A stretch of 64,000 bases of DNA from Norana najaformis. Taxonomy: Eukaryota; Annelida; Clitellata; Crassiclitellata; Hormogastridae. Numbering within the stretch: position 1 is the stretch's first letter; the number at the start of each line of letters is the position of its first letter. Position numbers and translations under genes: made by a program. Below the pieces are notes generated by a model. The model saw nothing but the letters and a program-made list of their open reading frames with translations. It did no database searches and had not been told where the DNA came from. Below are positions 22,425-35,400 of this stretch, piece after piece. Location: positions 21,852,775 to 21,916,774 of the forward strand of contig OZ029915.1 of NCBI GenBank assembly GCA_964023275.1, written 5' to 3'.

Positions 22425-24100
22425 ACATGTACTATAAGTAGATGTGGACGTCTGATTTGGGCTATGCTCCCTCCTTGTCTGCACATTTCCACATCGGGTG
22501 ACCCATCTTTCCCCCTTTTTGCAAATGTTGTTAATGGATGACCCCTAAGTATGATACAAAACACACCAATTACTGCTTGAGTAATAAAGACAGGGCTCCA
22601 GAGTTCTGCTGCCGTTGCACGAGGCTGTGCGGAAACTTGAGATGAATCTAGAGGAGATATGACATTTCTATACAACATTGACGTTGTACCAAGCACCCGA
22701 TGAACAAAGTAAATGTAGAAGACGCATTTAGAATAACTTTCTTCAACGTATTCATGTAGGCCTACCAAGCAACTGTGCCTTTTGATGTCCTGTTGAAGCA
22801 GTTCCAAGACACATCTGGATTTCTCTTCAACATCTCAGCACTGAAGGCTGTTCGCAGTGATTATTCTCCAGGAATGTAAATGTAGATGTACATGTTTTTC
22901 TACAGCGACCATATGACCTCTATCCTGCCCCATTTTAAAATGAACTAACTGAGCAAGATCCTTCACCGCTGCTGCCCGTTTGAATGAGTGCCATGCCATT
23001 TAATGTCCCCATGCATGGACTGAGTTTGCGAAGGTTCTATCCAAGAAGCGCGATGGTATAGCTAAAGCATGATAGGCCTATTGACGGTCTGTTTCTGTTT
23101 GATGAACTAAAGACGTTCTTCGAAGTGATACGTCCTAGCATGTCACCACTCGAGATGTTTTGTCTTTTGCGTAGCAACAAGTTGCATGAGGGGCTTCCGA
23201 ATTTTTCTATCGCAGTCATTTCAGCGAATTAAACCCTTAAAGACTTAGGTCTGCTTCAGATCAACAATATCACACAGGATCGAGAGACTTCGGAGACTAT
23301 CACTACTGTCGATAGAAAATGACATTGCAGCCTCTTGACATTTTGCGCGTTATACTAGCCTTTTGTGAAAGTAACGTTTTAAGCATACTTCCTGAGAATT
23401 TAGCAGAGAACAAGAATTATCAAACTCTGCTTTTATGGCTAACACATTTTGCCCTGCCATGAAATTCTTGCCGGCCAGCTACAGTCCACTTTGTGTTATC
23501 TAGATCTCCTTGGTGTGGGTCAGTTTGGTTGTGGTTTGATGTGTGGGCATAGTTATTTGCAAGTCGATTAATTACATTTTCAAGTCCAGCAGAATCCAGT
23601 TAAGCTGATTTAATTGGACGAGCTTAAAGTGCTGTGAATCAGTCCAGTTCCTCCATGCCTATTTCTTCAAAGTCACTGTTGTGAATGTTTCTAATGTTGA
23701 TATTATGGAGACGTTGAACTGAGATGCCAGTGGACAAATTTGGCTTGGCATTTTGTTGTGCCGCTATCGCCCTTGATTTCTGAAAATGTTATTTTCTGCC
23801 TTGAAGCTCCTCCACGAAGCAGCATGTTGTGCAACAACTATATAGAAATAAACAAATGTGTTTAGCTTCAGACTTTTCACTGATCAGTGAAATCCTGAAT
23901 GAATCCATATTGTATAAAACACGGGTGGCAAATTATTATTATTATAACTAAACAGACAATTGTAATGCATGCAATTAAAACACAGTCTCAAAGGTGTAAG
24001 GGCCTTATAATTGTCTTTTTCGAACGACAGCTAGACCAATGCAACCATACATCATTCTACCATCATTTGAAATTACCTTCTGTCCTGGAGAGGAAATAAG
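22425..24100. other. Stretch without a recognised gene
   Basis: No coding domain or known repeat was recognised in this AT-rich stretch, which runs up to the LTR at 24,105. Confidence 0.5.
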
Positions 24101-24104
24101 TCAC

Positions 24105-24307
24105 TGTTATGTTCAAATAGAGCGTAAAATGAAAGTTATGATACTTTATTTTACACAATTTAAGGAATCATGTGCATCGTGAGCGACAACTAGATTCGCC
24201 ATCAAAGTCTGGAAGGGACGTGCATAGGTTATCTGTCACTGGAGTGTACACTATATCAAAATGTCTGTGGGCAGGGGACAGAGTATATATTGGCAGAGTC
24301 CCCATCA
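24105..24307 (-). repeat. 3' LTR of the Ty3/Gypsy-type fossil
   Basis: On the plus strand it begins TGTTATGTTCAAATAGAGCG and ends GCAGAGTCCCCATCA, so it has TG...CA ends. It aligns over its full length without gaps with 37,235-37,437. Confidence 0.92.
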
Positions 24308-24899
24308 ATTCCCCATTTTTAGAATTTGTGTGGGTTCTGAATAAATTCTGGTGTCTCTGCATCTCTTGGATGTGATCCTTGTCTGGGTGATTATTGTTCC
24401 AATGTTTGGTCATCTGACGCCAAGTATGGGCAAACATGCCGGCGGTTATGCCAAAGGATCCGTCCACTTGGCATCTTCACTGTGTAGCTTCACTGTCTGG
24501 CTTGGATGATGTGGACGATTGAAGACCATCGTTTGGTTGATGGATCTTGCACCCAACACTGATCTCCGATGTGCAGTGGTTTGAGCCTGCGTGAGCCCAA
24601 CATTGCAGGTAGATTGATAATGTTGTCCACGCTGTCTGCTAAGTCTTTCCACTTCTTCGCAAATCTCAGAAGATGTACGGGGACACGTGATCATAACGGT
24701 GATCCAGATATCAGTTCTTCTGGTGATAAGCCATTCGTGTGTGGTGTATTGCGGAGTTCGAGAAGACCTTGAGCAAAGGTGTCACTCCCAATGTCTCCAT
24801 TGATTGTAGATGCTGCGATTTGAGATTTAATTGTTTTTACTGCAGACTACGCTAATCCGTTTGAGGATGGAATGTGTGGTGCCCGAAGACGTGTCTGGT

Positions 24900-26087
24900 G
24901 CAGAATTAGTGAGTGTGGATTCTAGATTCTTGTCCGTACAAATCTGGGTCTTGTACTGGTGCTCTAGAGAGTGCAACTGGAATCATGTCTCCCTTTCCAA
25001 ACAGAAGGTGACTGGAAGTTTTCCCGTAGACGGAGAAGGCGAGGGTTCTTGATTTCATCCAGTCCCTTTGAGTAAAGGATGGGGAGGAGTGGGCGGTGAT
25101 CAATAACGAGTTTGAATTCTGGGAGTCCGAGCAAATACAGCCGGCACTTTTCCAGAGCCCCATAAGACAGCCAGGAGTTCAAGTTCGATCATCGCGTACC
25201 TCATTTCCGTGTCAGACAGAAATCGCCTTCCACACTGAATTAGAACAAGGTTCTCATTAGCTTGCTTCTGGCGTAACGTGTAACCAAGTCCACATGTTCT
25301 GGATGCATCAGTTCGCGGTATTGTGGGAAGCTTTGGATCAAACGACTAAAGAATTGGTGGCTTTGTTAGAGCGACTCTGACATTCTGAAATGCTATTTGC
25401 TGGTTTTCTGACCAGGCAAAGATGTCACCTTTTTAAAGAAGCGAGCAAAGCAGTTCCGCTGCTGTTGCGATGTCACTGCTGAAGTTTCCTAGCTTATTTA
25501 CCAAGCCGAAGAACGAGAGCAGTTCTGTAAAGTTGGTGGGTGTTGGAAATTGTGATATGGTGGAGACTTTGGTTGGGTCGGCTGTGATACCTGTGGACTT
25601 GACATTGTGGCCCGCATGTTTCATGCTGGATTGGCAGAATGTAAACTTTTTCTTGTTAATGTGATGCCGTTTTCTCTACATCTACGAAGGACGGATAACA
25701 GTATCCACATGTTGGCGGAAGGTCTCAGTATGCACGAGGACGTTGTCAACCACCTTCTGGACGTTTTTCAGATTGGCAAAGGCGAGGTTGCCTCTGCAGT
25801 TGTATTCATCTCCTGTGGCATTGAGTCCCATTGGTGCTTGGAGAAACCGGAAATGCCCTTAGGAGGTGATGAATGTGGTAAGTTGTTTGTTTTCGGGTGA
25901 TAGCTCCATCTGCCAGTACCCCTGTACTGCATCTAAGGTGGTGAAAAATTTGTCCCCCGGCTTAACAGAGTCAATGGCTTTAGGCGTTCTCATTGGGTAT
26001 ATAGAATGTGCTACATATTTGCTGAGCTTTGTGTAATTGACGCATAATGTGAATCTGACCATCCGGCTTGCATACAACAACCATAGG
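24900..26087 (-). pseudogene. pol remnant (RT and RNase H-like parts) of the LTR fossil
   Basis: Recognisable reverse-transcriptase blocks of the Ty3/Gypsy type (for example the FFTTLDAVQGYWQMEL block and a following LLSFFGLVN block) and an RNase H-like part are present in broken form. The hAT insertion at 26,096 cuts the RT region, and its other side resumes at 35,929. Confidence 0.75.
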
Positions 26088-26095
26088 GTGACACC

Positions 26096-26300
26096 GAGTG
26101 ATGGGGAAAATACATTTTAAAAGGAATTTGAGTAAAAGTCTAAATACTTGATCACAAAAGTATCTAAAATACAAGTATAAATACTTTTTTGTACACATAT
26201 TTTAAATTCAAGTAAAAACTACTTGTTTTGACAAAGTATTTTAAATACTAAATACTTTGAGTCAAAGCTTATCTGTAATAATATAGTCGTATCAAATCGA
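26096..26300. repeat. hAT left terminal and subterminal repeats
   Basis: The terminal inverted repeat is followed by about 180 bp of AAGTATCTAAAATACAAGTA-like motifs in both orientations, the presumed transposase binding region. Confidence 0.8.
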
Positions 26301-26371
26301 CACTACTTTTGATACTGAATTCTGAACAGCAACAAAAATGATTTTCCAGTCCAGCATTCTTTACTTGGCGC

Positions 26372-29350
26372 TTAGGCATTGGCCTTAATAAGGAGTAGTT
26401 GCTCAAAATGTTTGTCATTTAAGCGATTTCGTCTTGGTAATGAAATGAGAGATCCTTTGGAGAACAATCTCTCGACTGGTGCCGAGGATGGCACCGTAGC
26501 ATTCAGCTTCCGGAAAAGGAGCTTCACTGTTGGAAACGCATGGAGACATTCCAGTGACACTGAGCAAGGATCACCCAGATATCTTAGGCACTCCACTGTT
26601 ACCTTAATACAAAACAATGCAACACAAATTTTTAAATGTGCAAGAACACAAAATATTGAAACATTCCAAAATGCTAAGAATGCTATAAATGAAAGTTCAG
26701 TAATGGAAATGAAAGATGGTAATGGTGACTTGGCCAGCACTTTGTGAGGTACTTTCATGTACTGTTTTCCAGATAAATATATGCACGTACATACTTGCAT
26801 ACATGCATACAAACATGCTCGCACACACATAAACATATTAAATGAAGTTTTTGCTGTTGTTACCTTAGTAACTGACTCTAGATTAGCATCTGTAGGCCCA
26901 TCATCTTCACATTTATAGAAATCATCTTTTCCAAAAATCTGTGTTGAACTTGGTGTTGTCTCTTTTACAAAAGCACCATATTTTTGGGCTTCTGCCAAGA
27001 CAACAGATTTTGCCCAATCCTTCTTGTCCATAGGCACCCAACGCAATTTGAAGTTTGGGTGGCATACTGCAGCAGCAGCATACAGCATGGAGTTGCTATT
27101 GTACTTGAACAGACGAGGAAACCGTCTTTCAAGACTCTCAATTAAGCCATCTACCAGTGGTCTACTGTGCTCAACTGTAGTAGCAACACTGCTGAGCTTC
27201 TTTATAATCTGCTGAACAGTTGGCATAAGCAGCCCAAGATAGCAGCTATTTTCACCTTGTAGCTTATCTATAGCGGTGGCAATTGGTGCCATAATTGTTA
27301 AGTACTCCTGAAGAACGTCCAGTTCAATCTTTTTTAACCGTGGCATCTCTAATGCATCCATGAGGTTGTTGAGATTGTCACGAACACGTGGATCCATTAG
27401 GCGCTTGATGGCATCATATGTTGCATTCCATCTAGTCTCTCCAGGAGTGCGAAGTGACAGACCTATGGTTTTTTCAACGGTATTGGAAGACTTTGTGCTT
27501 CTGCTGACATTGTTCCACAGTTGTGAGCATTTTGCCAGAGCAATTCTTATCAGACTCGTATAGGTACCAACGTCACCAGTCACAATCTTGTGGAAATCAT
27601 TTGTTGCTATCAGATTCAATGTGTGACTTGCACAACGCATATGCTTTGGCAAGAATATGTCAGTGGTATTATCTGAAGAGGACAAAATTGCGTCCATGTC
27701 TAATGAAATTACTTCACCCGTTCCATCATCACCGTCATCAAATTCATCATCAGACAAACCATTTGATGAACAGACAGCAGTATGGTGATGCTGCACTTCT
27801 GGCTCATGCTCTGACTTCTGATATTCAGCAAATGCTTTTACCATGTTACAACCATTGTCAGTGACTGTGAAAATGATATTTGTGTGGTCAAGACCAAAGT
27901 CTGAAAGAATATTCCTGATGTGTTCAGCAACAGCATCCTAAGTGTGACTTCCCCTCAAGCGTGAGCATGCCAAAGCAACCGAGTGTCTCACAAGGTCATC
28001 TGTGATCCAGTGAGCCGTAACTCCAATATAGCTCTTTTTCAGACAACTCCAGATATCTGCCGTAGTGCACACTGCAGGCTGTCCAACAAGGTGTTGACGA
28101 ATATCAAACAGGAGTGCATCATATTTGTCACCAAGCTTCTTGCTCAATGTCTTGTGGCACATAACAGTATGTGATGGCGACAAACCATATACTAGAGCTC
28201 TAAAAGCTGGTTTCTCAACAGTGCACAATTGTCTAACTTCTTTGACAATATAGTTCATGATTAGATCATCAACTTGTTCTTGGCTTATGAACGGGACAGA
28301 TTTCCCATTGGAAAAAGCTAGTTGGCGATGACTACAAGTACCAAGCTTAGGCCTCTTGGAACAGCTGGACATGCTGGTATTTGCTAATTCGTCTACAGTT
28401 GTAGATGACAGCCGCTTGCGAGCCTTTTTGTGCTCAGTATAATCACTGAACTTGTTCTTGTGTGCGTTCTAAAACACATTATTTACATTATTTGGTAAGG
28501 TATAGTTTTTCACTATACCAAATTATAAATATTATTATATTGCATTTATTACATGTGCAAGGTCAGTCAATCTGAAACTGAGGTGCGAAGCAATTGTAAG
28601 TGAAGGACTTGAGGCTCAATGTCCAAAGACAGAAACCATCTCAGGCAAGTCTTGAACCCGTACTCTTCACGTTACAAGCCAAATGCACCAATCCCTTGGC
28701 TACCGTGCGTGTTATTGTTCTAGAATCCGGTGTATATGGTGTCAAAAATCACTCTCACACGAGAAATCACCATTTATAATGAAATCTTGCTCACAATGAA
28801 TAACCACTTCGTTCATGGGTCAAGTCTCCTAGTTACCGTAAAACATTACTTCCTTCGTCTCGTTAGTGAAAGACAGTAAACGTAGGCGGGAACAGCTCAA
28901 GAAAGTTTGAGTGTTGCAAGTACAAAAAACTTTTCTTTCACTTTTGGGTAATTCTTAAGTCTACGATTATCAGTTTCCACTTCTTTAAGGTAGAACTCTT
29001 CTGGAACGCAGATAGCATATATTGAAATGATGCAATAAATTTGGGTAAATTATATAATTAACTGGGGTGCTAAAAACAACTAGAAGTTAAAAAATGCTGG
29101 TGCCCTTATGCGCTTTTCACGTGGTGCTGACAACATTATTGCCTTGCCTTAACTCAATTTGTTGTAACTTAGCTCATGATTTCATTCGCAGTTATCCAAC
29201 TAAACACATGGTAAAATTTCTTACCTTCAGATGTTTCAATAGGTTCGATGTAGCATCAGTTCATGCACTCAGCAATTTGTTTGGACAAAACTGACACTTA
29301 ACAGAAACGTTTTTATCATTTTGTTTAACAATAGAAAAAAATTGAGTCAT
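26372..29350 (-). pseudogene. hAT transposase with BED zinc finger, three exons, two in-frame stops
   Basis: Exon 1 (29,350-29,225) starts MTQFFSIVKQNDKN and holds the BED finger: KCQFC gives the Cys pair, and HLK joins exon 2 NAH to give Hx4H. Exon 2 (28,468-26,864) has 535 codons with TADIWSCLKKSYIGVTAHWI (first catalytic Asp), VTDNGCNMVKAF (second Asp), an acidic loop and ETRWNATYDAI. Exon 3 (26,602-26,372) carries the dimerisation region PVERLFSKGSLISLPRRNRL. All junctions are phase 0 with GT-AG sites; the 3' intron is itself open in frame. Total is about 653 codons. Damage: TGA at 29,261-29,263 inside the finger and TAG at 27,939-27,941. Otherwise the frame is intact, so inactivation is recent relative to the LTR fossil. 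Confidence 0.9.
28560..28712 (-). mobile_element. tRNA-derived SINE inside the hAT transposase intron
   Basis: On the minus strand: GGTAGCCAAGGGATTGGTGC head, box-B-like GTACGGGTTCAAGACTTGCC, then CCTCAAGTCCTTCACTTACA. It aligns along its length with the 3,488 SINE, so the two are one family. It lies between transposase exons 1 and 2. Confidence 0.6.
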
Positions 29351-29416
29351 TTTTACTCATGCACCTATAAACAACAGCACAACCATACAACCCAAACATA
29401 AATTGCTGACTGTAAC

Positions 29417-32400
29417 CTTCTTTTCCTGTGTTAGATGATCCAAAATTTCATTCAATTTGTCACGCACATCATTCTGTATGCATTCAGCAATCAGCATGTT
29501 CTGGTCTTTCAGTTTCTTTAGTTCTTTGATTACAGGTTTGTTGCCTTCACTTAGGAGATTCCTAAGAATAAACAGTAATGCCAGTACATTTAGTGGCAGA
29601 CAGCAAGACACCACACGTTGGTAAAACAAATATACCTGCAAAACCAGAGTATGAAATTTAAGCCTGCAATAACCATAGAATGGTAATGAAATGTTAAATT
29701 TTCAGTTTGTCATTCTGTATAGGCTACAAACATTTGACAGAGCCCAGTGCCCAAAATGCTGCAATGTCCAGATCTAAACAAAATGGACATAGGATGCAAA
29801 TTTATCACTTTCCTTCTGTTCTAGGGCTGTGTTGAAATGTATGTCATAGCTGATGATATAGCTTTTTCTGAGATCTATCACGCCATGTAATGTGTTAGAT
29901 AATTTGGAAGTTTTTTCACCTAAATGGCAATGGCACTTTTTTGCCTTCTTTCACTCCAAGTCACAACCATAAGCGACAGTTTGATTGCTCCTACCTAATA
30001 TCAGTTGTACAGATCTGGCACAGATGATAAAAGCATGTTCTACATGTCGTTTCCATATGCTCAGAGAAGGTCAATTGTGGTTCCAAGGTCACAGCCAGGT
30101 TATGTGCAGAAGTAGAAAAGGAAGCACTGGGAAAGTGGAATTGTAAGTAGTGCAAGTCCATCTTTTGGAACTGCCAGCGGCTGCCAAGCCAGATCAGATA
30201 TTACCACACATATGTTTATCACTGCTGTTATTAGAATCCATATTTATCAAGTGCCGAGAAATCAGCACTTTTTATATTTCATTACCAGATATGGTGTGGC
30301 CAAGGTCAAGATACAGATCATTCATGTTTCCATTTTGGGTGCAGTCTAAAAATTGCATATAAGACTGGCTTCTAAATAATTTTCCTTGTCCTGATTAATT
30401 TTTGTTGTTCTCATCGTGAGTACCTACAATTCTATGTGGTAAGTAGGAATCTGGTAACAGTAATTAATGTCCATACAAAATCAGACAAATACCTCTGATT
30501 TATGTGATGCATCAGTATCTCATTTTCCTCAAGACTTTACTTTGCAACTTTTTATATTACTATTCCTTTTCCACAGATCCTATCCGGATTCCTCTTCTTT
30601 CCTTTCACTATCGTGCAACTCTAATTCCAAATCCAAACACCACCCACCATAGCTGTCTGACTGCCTGCCTGCCTGGCTCTTGGATCCTGACCTAGAACCA
30701 AATCCTCCCTGCCTATCAATTTTGTTTTGACTGAGCAACTGAAAGAGCTGGTTCACAAGATTTAGCTTTCTTTGGGCACTGTAAAAATCTTGAGTTTACA
30801 ATTTTGGTTATGATTAGGAATCGGAAGTCATACATCAAAAATTTTTCTTTATGTCATTTTTACCAATGCCAGTACTACAGATCAGTTGATTCCTTTTGCA
30901 TTGTGATAATGGCACAACAGAAGTATTACAGTAGATTAGATTTGTATCTGGCTGCAGTCACACTATTACCAATAGCAACTCATAATAATACCACAATTCC
31001 TTAATTGTAAGTAGTAACTTCTATCGCGCCAGAGTCTACTGCACAAGGCATAAACTGATGGCACACCAAAGTCAACCCACAGTCAAGTTGATATCCAGAA
31101 GGTCAGTTCATTAAAGCAGAGAGACAGCCTAGGGTGGATAAGCAATTAGCCTTACATGATTTGATACTCATCCAAAGGCATAGAAACAAAGCAACAACGG
31201 AAGAAACAGGTCATCCATTAGGGACATTCACGAAGAGGGGGATACAGGAGTCATTTTAATGTGAACAGATGCACACAAGAAGCGAGGAACGGTTATGTCC
31301 AAGGTGGATGAACATGTCTAGAGTTGACACATACAGATATTACAGTACAGGCTGTCTTCAGCACCAACATTAGTCAGCAGACTGTTTGTACTACATTGGA
31401 TCTAATTACAGTTCCTTTCCTATACATAGCAGTATTGAAGTACCCAACCAGTAGTAGTTAGTCCTGCAAGAACAACAGGGTCGCCTAATCTAGGCCTTAG
31501 TAATGTGTTGGACGTCCACAAAAGGTGATGGGAAGAGGGTAATGTCATACGTGAACAAAGGGGAGGGGTACAAAGTAGGTCATTTTCGTGGATATCATTT
31601 ATGGGTGACTCTGAATTACTAAGAAAATAAATTCAGCTCTGACTAGGATTTAAATTCAGCACTTTTGCAAAACAATGGTATTCTGCTGGCAGGTGTAAGA
31701 CATACTAAGAGTGAAGGATTAAGTGAAAACATATCAATAGCAGATAGCTGGATAACCTTTCATTATCACTGGACAACAAATTTTTACAAAAGTCATGTTA
31801 CTGAAATGAAATTAGTCAGTTCTTATCAATTTGTATGTGCTGAACACGAATATGACAGTGAAAATGTCGAATTGGCTCTAGTTTTTTGTAATCTGAAATG
31901 AAGTAATTTTATATCGCACAATGCATGCCAATAGTGATACACTTACAGTTAATATTTGTAAAAACCAGGTCATAGACTAGTTCTTAGATTTTTTTGCCTG
32001 TCTCTTGTACAGCTGTTCGGGAGCATCTCTGCGGAGTGTCCAGCAGTAGTCAGCCAACATTGTAGTGGACCATTTTCCCTGGTACCTTTGCTCCATTGTT
32101 GCGATATCTTGATGAAAACGTTCGCCATGTTCGTCACTAACCATACCACAGTTGTCAGGGAAGAAATCCAGATGGGAATGAAGGAAATGCATCTTCAGAG
32201 ACACATTGCAGCGAAATTTCTGGTACTGCTTGAGCATGTCTTCTACTAGTTCCTTGTAGTTTTCTGCCCTAACATTCCCCAGAAAGTCTGTAGACACTAG
32301 ACAAAAAGCATTCCATGCTTGTTTCGCATCACCCTCCAGCAAGTTGTTGAAGCGGTCATCTTTGAAGAGTTCTCTAATCTGAGGACCCACAAAAACTCCC

Positions 32401-35400
32401 TCTTTAATCTTTGCTTCGCTGAGTCGAGGGAATTTTTCATGCAGGTATCGGAAAGCTGGCGAAGTGCGGTCCATGGCTTTCACGAAGTTCTTCACCAAAC
32501 CTAGTTTGATGTGAAGGGGTGGTAGTAGGATTTTGTGAGCCTCGACCAGAGCTGGGTGCTGGATATTCTTCTGTCCAACTGCCATGTTTTGTCTGGGAGT
32601 CCATTCCTTCCGCACGTAGTGCAACTCTCTTGCTCAGCTATCCCACTCACACAAGAAACACATATATTTTGTATATCCTTGCTGCAGTCCCATTAAAATG
32701 GCAACTACCTTCAAATCACCACACAGGTGCCATTTGTACCTGTTATAGTCAATGGAATGCAGTAGCTGTTTTAGGTTATCGTATGTCTATTTCATGTGGA
32801 CAGCATGCGCTAATGGAATAGATGGAAGACGGTTTCCATTGTGCAAAAGCACAGCCTTAAGACTCAGTGTTGAAGAGTCTACAAAGAGTCTCCATTCTTG
32901 TGGGTCATGAGTGATCTGTAAGGCATTCATGAGGTCGTCAATATTGGAACAGAATACCAGATTACCTTCCTTCATAAAGAAAGGTTCCAACTGCTGATGG
33001 CGCTTTCTATATGAAGTAATTGTGACATCTTCTTCTAGAAGATTCCATTGTTGGAGTCTTGATCCTAGCAATTCTGCCTTGTTTTTGGATAAGTCCAAAT
33101 CACGAACAAGGTCATTTAGTTCTTCCTGTGTTATTCTGTGTGGGGTTGATGATGCACCACAGTGAAAATCGGGATCACTGCACGCTGACGGACCAGGAGA
33201 AGAACATGTCGGCTCACCCTTGTCCTCATCAGATGAATCAAGGAAAATATATTCTGCTGGAGGTTCTGCAATAGGAAGTCCATCACCATGTGGAACTGGT
33301 CTCAATGCTGACGGAATGTTTGGGTAGACTATTGTCGACTTCTTTTGCTTCGTTATTCCACCGGAAAGAGGAGGAACCAAGCAGAAGTAACAGTCATCTA
33401 CGTGGTTGCTTTGCTCTCTCCACACCATGGGAACTGCAAACGGCATTGATGGTCTTTTGCCATTCAACCACTGTGAAAGCTGTGTTGTACATGTAGCACA
33501 GCATATATGCGGGGCCCATGGCTTGTCTTGGTCACCAACCTTGCATTCGAAGTAAGCATGATATGCCTTCTTGACTTGATAAGTGATACTTTTCTTCTGG
33601 TTGGCAAATGTCACTTCCCCACAAATGTAACAAAAGTTGTCCACAGTATTTACGCACTTCCGAGGCATTACTGTTCTGTATTGTATCTAAATGGATAAAG
33701 TAATAATAGTTTTATAAAACAGTAACTTAAACTGTCTCGCACAAAGTCTGTAATATTGTAAATGCTCAACCGTTCCGACTCGCTTTATATAGTACACTGC
33801 TGACGTCATCTTACGTCAGCAGCCGACTGGCTGTAGTTTTACATTGCATCAGAAAATGACGTAATCAACTGTGCATGATGTGTCCATGATGGGATTATGC
33901 AATGAGGTGGAATATTACATCATTCTAGACTTATTTAGGATATTGTCGCAGTCCTACTGCATAAATTTACATGGTGAAACATAAAAAAATGAACTATATG
34001 AAATATTTTCAAAACGAGAGCCAATAAAAAATTTTTATGGTTATATTCGTGTTCAGCACACCAAGATGCTACACATTAGGGCCTTTTCCAGTCAGTAACG
34101 ATTTCTATGTTGACCAGTGTTATCGGACACAACAAAGCATCTATTTCACATAAAACTGAAGACTCTTCCACTGTGTCACTATTTACTGTTTACTAATTAG
34201 TGTTGTTACAATTACTTGCTCTTCTCTCAAACTACTGAGTTCTCATACTTCCTTGTTTCTCTTTGAACAAAAAAACAAAGTCACACCTAACTGGAGATGC
34301 TGAGCCTCTGGATTCTTGAGTGGACGATTTTGGAACTTCTAAGGTCATTCCAGTGTCATTGTAGAAGGAATCCAGCTTTGACTGTCTCTCATTCTGCACC
34401 TGAAATTCAAATATGCCTTTATGCATGATGAATACTTCTGCTAACCCCAAAACACCTTTTCCAAAACTCACACACATAACAGTATCCACCAAAGCCACCT
34501 GCATCAGCAACTGTTAACTACCACAGCCACCTACCAACCTAACCTTCACCACCTTCTGAATCGTCATCACTTAGCATCATTACACAAATGTTACCCTTTG
34601 CAAAATATTCACCAATAACCAATATAAGAAAGCTCTCTCTCTCTCTCTTCTGGCTGGAACTAATCCCTCCTAGCAAAGGGGTCAGCCAAACAGATCCCTC
34701 TTTTCCATAAGAAAGCTGTTCATTTTCAAATCATTTAGCAAAAATAACTAGAGAATCATTTGAATAATTTCTAAAAACTAATTAAATAGTTATAGATCAG
34801 ACAAACCTGATTGAGATTATCCACGAAACGACTCAGCCATTCACATGCTGTTTCATTTTCCTTCTGAATCAGATGCAGCCTCTGCTTGACTTGACATATT
34901 TTGCTGTGATGAAAAATTATACAAATCTACCAAAATCATGCTAACTTCAGGGAAGGAATTGCAGGCTGGAAAACTATCATCTACAAGGATTTTTACAGGA
35001 AATTTCTGGGATATAGCCAAGATGTTCATCCTGTGGTTTCACACCTGAATCTGCTCAACCTTATGACTGAATTATCCAAATTATCCAAACGGTAAAGTTC
35101 TCCCAAGGTGGTGAATCAAAAGACTGCAACAGATAGTTCATACCCTATCAGTTCTCACTGCAGTATCAGTTTTTCTTTAGTTCTCATTATTGGCTTAAAC
35201 TGCACAGCACTTTGTCATTTGAATCTAGCACAATTAGAAAACTTTTGAAAACTGATATCTGCAACATCATGCAGCTCTCACTTCTTTACATCGTATCATA
35301 TCTGAATGAATGATTGCCCACACTCTGTGGCAAGCATGAATTTCTTCATGGCACCTCACTAAATGTCAGCCCCTTTACACTAACATTCAAACACAAATTC

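Noticed and set aside
23037-23219. 60-codon minus-strand frame (DMLGRITSKNVFSSSNRNRP)
   Set aside because: No domain, no splice support; expected by chance in this length.
24446-24694. Minus-strand frame near the 3' LTR as a possible integrase core
   Set aside because: No HHCC or DDE motif is visible; it looks like sequence after the integrase or degenerate linker, so no integrase was annotated.
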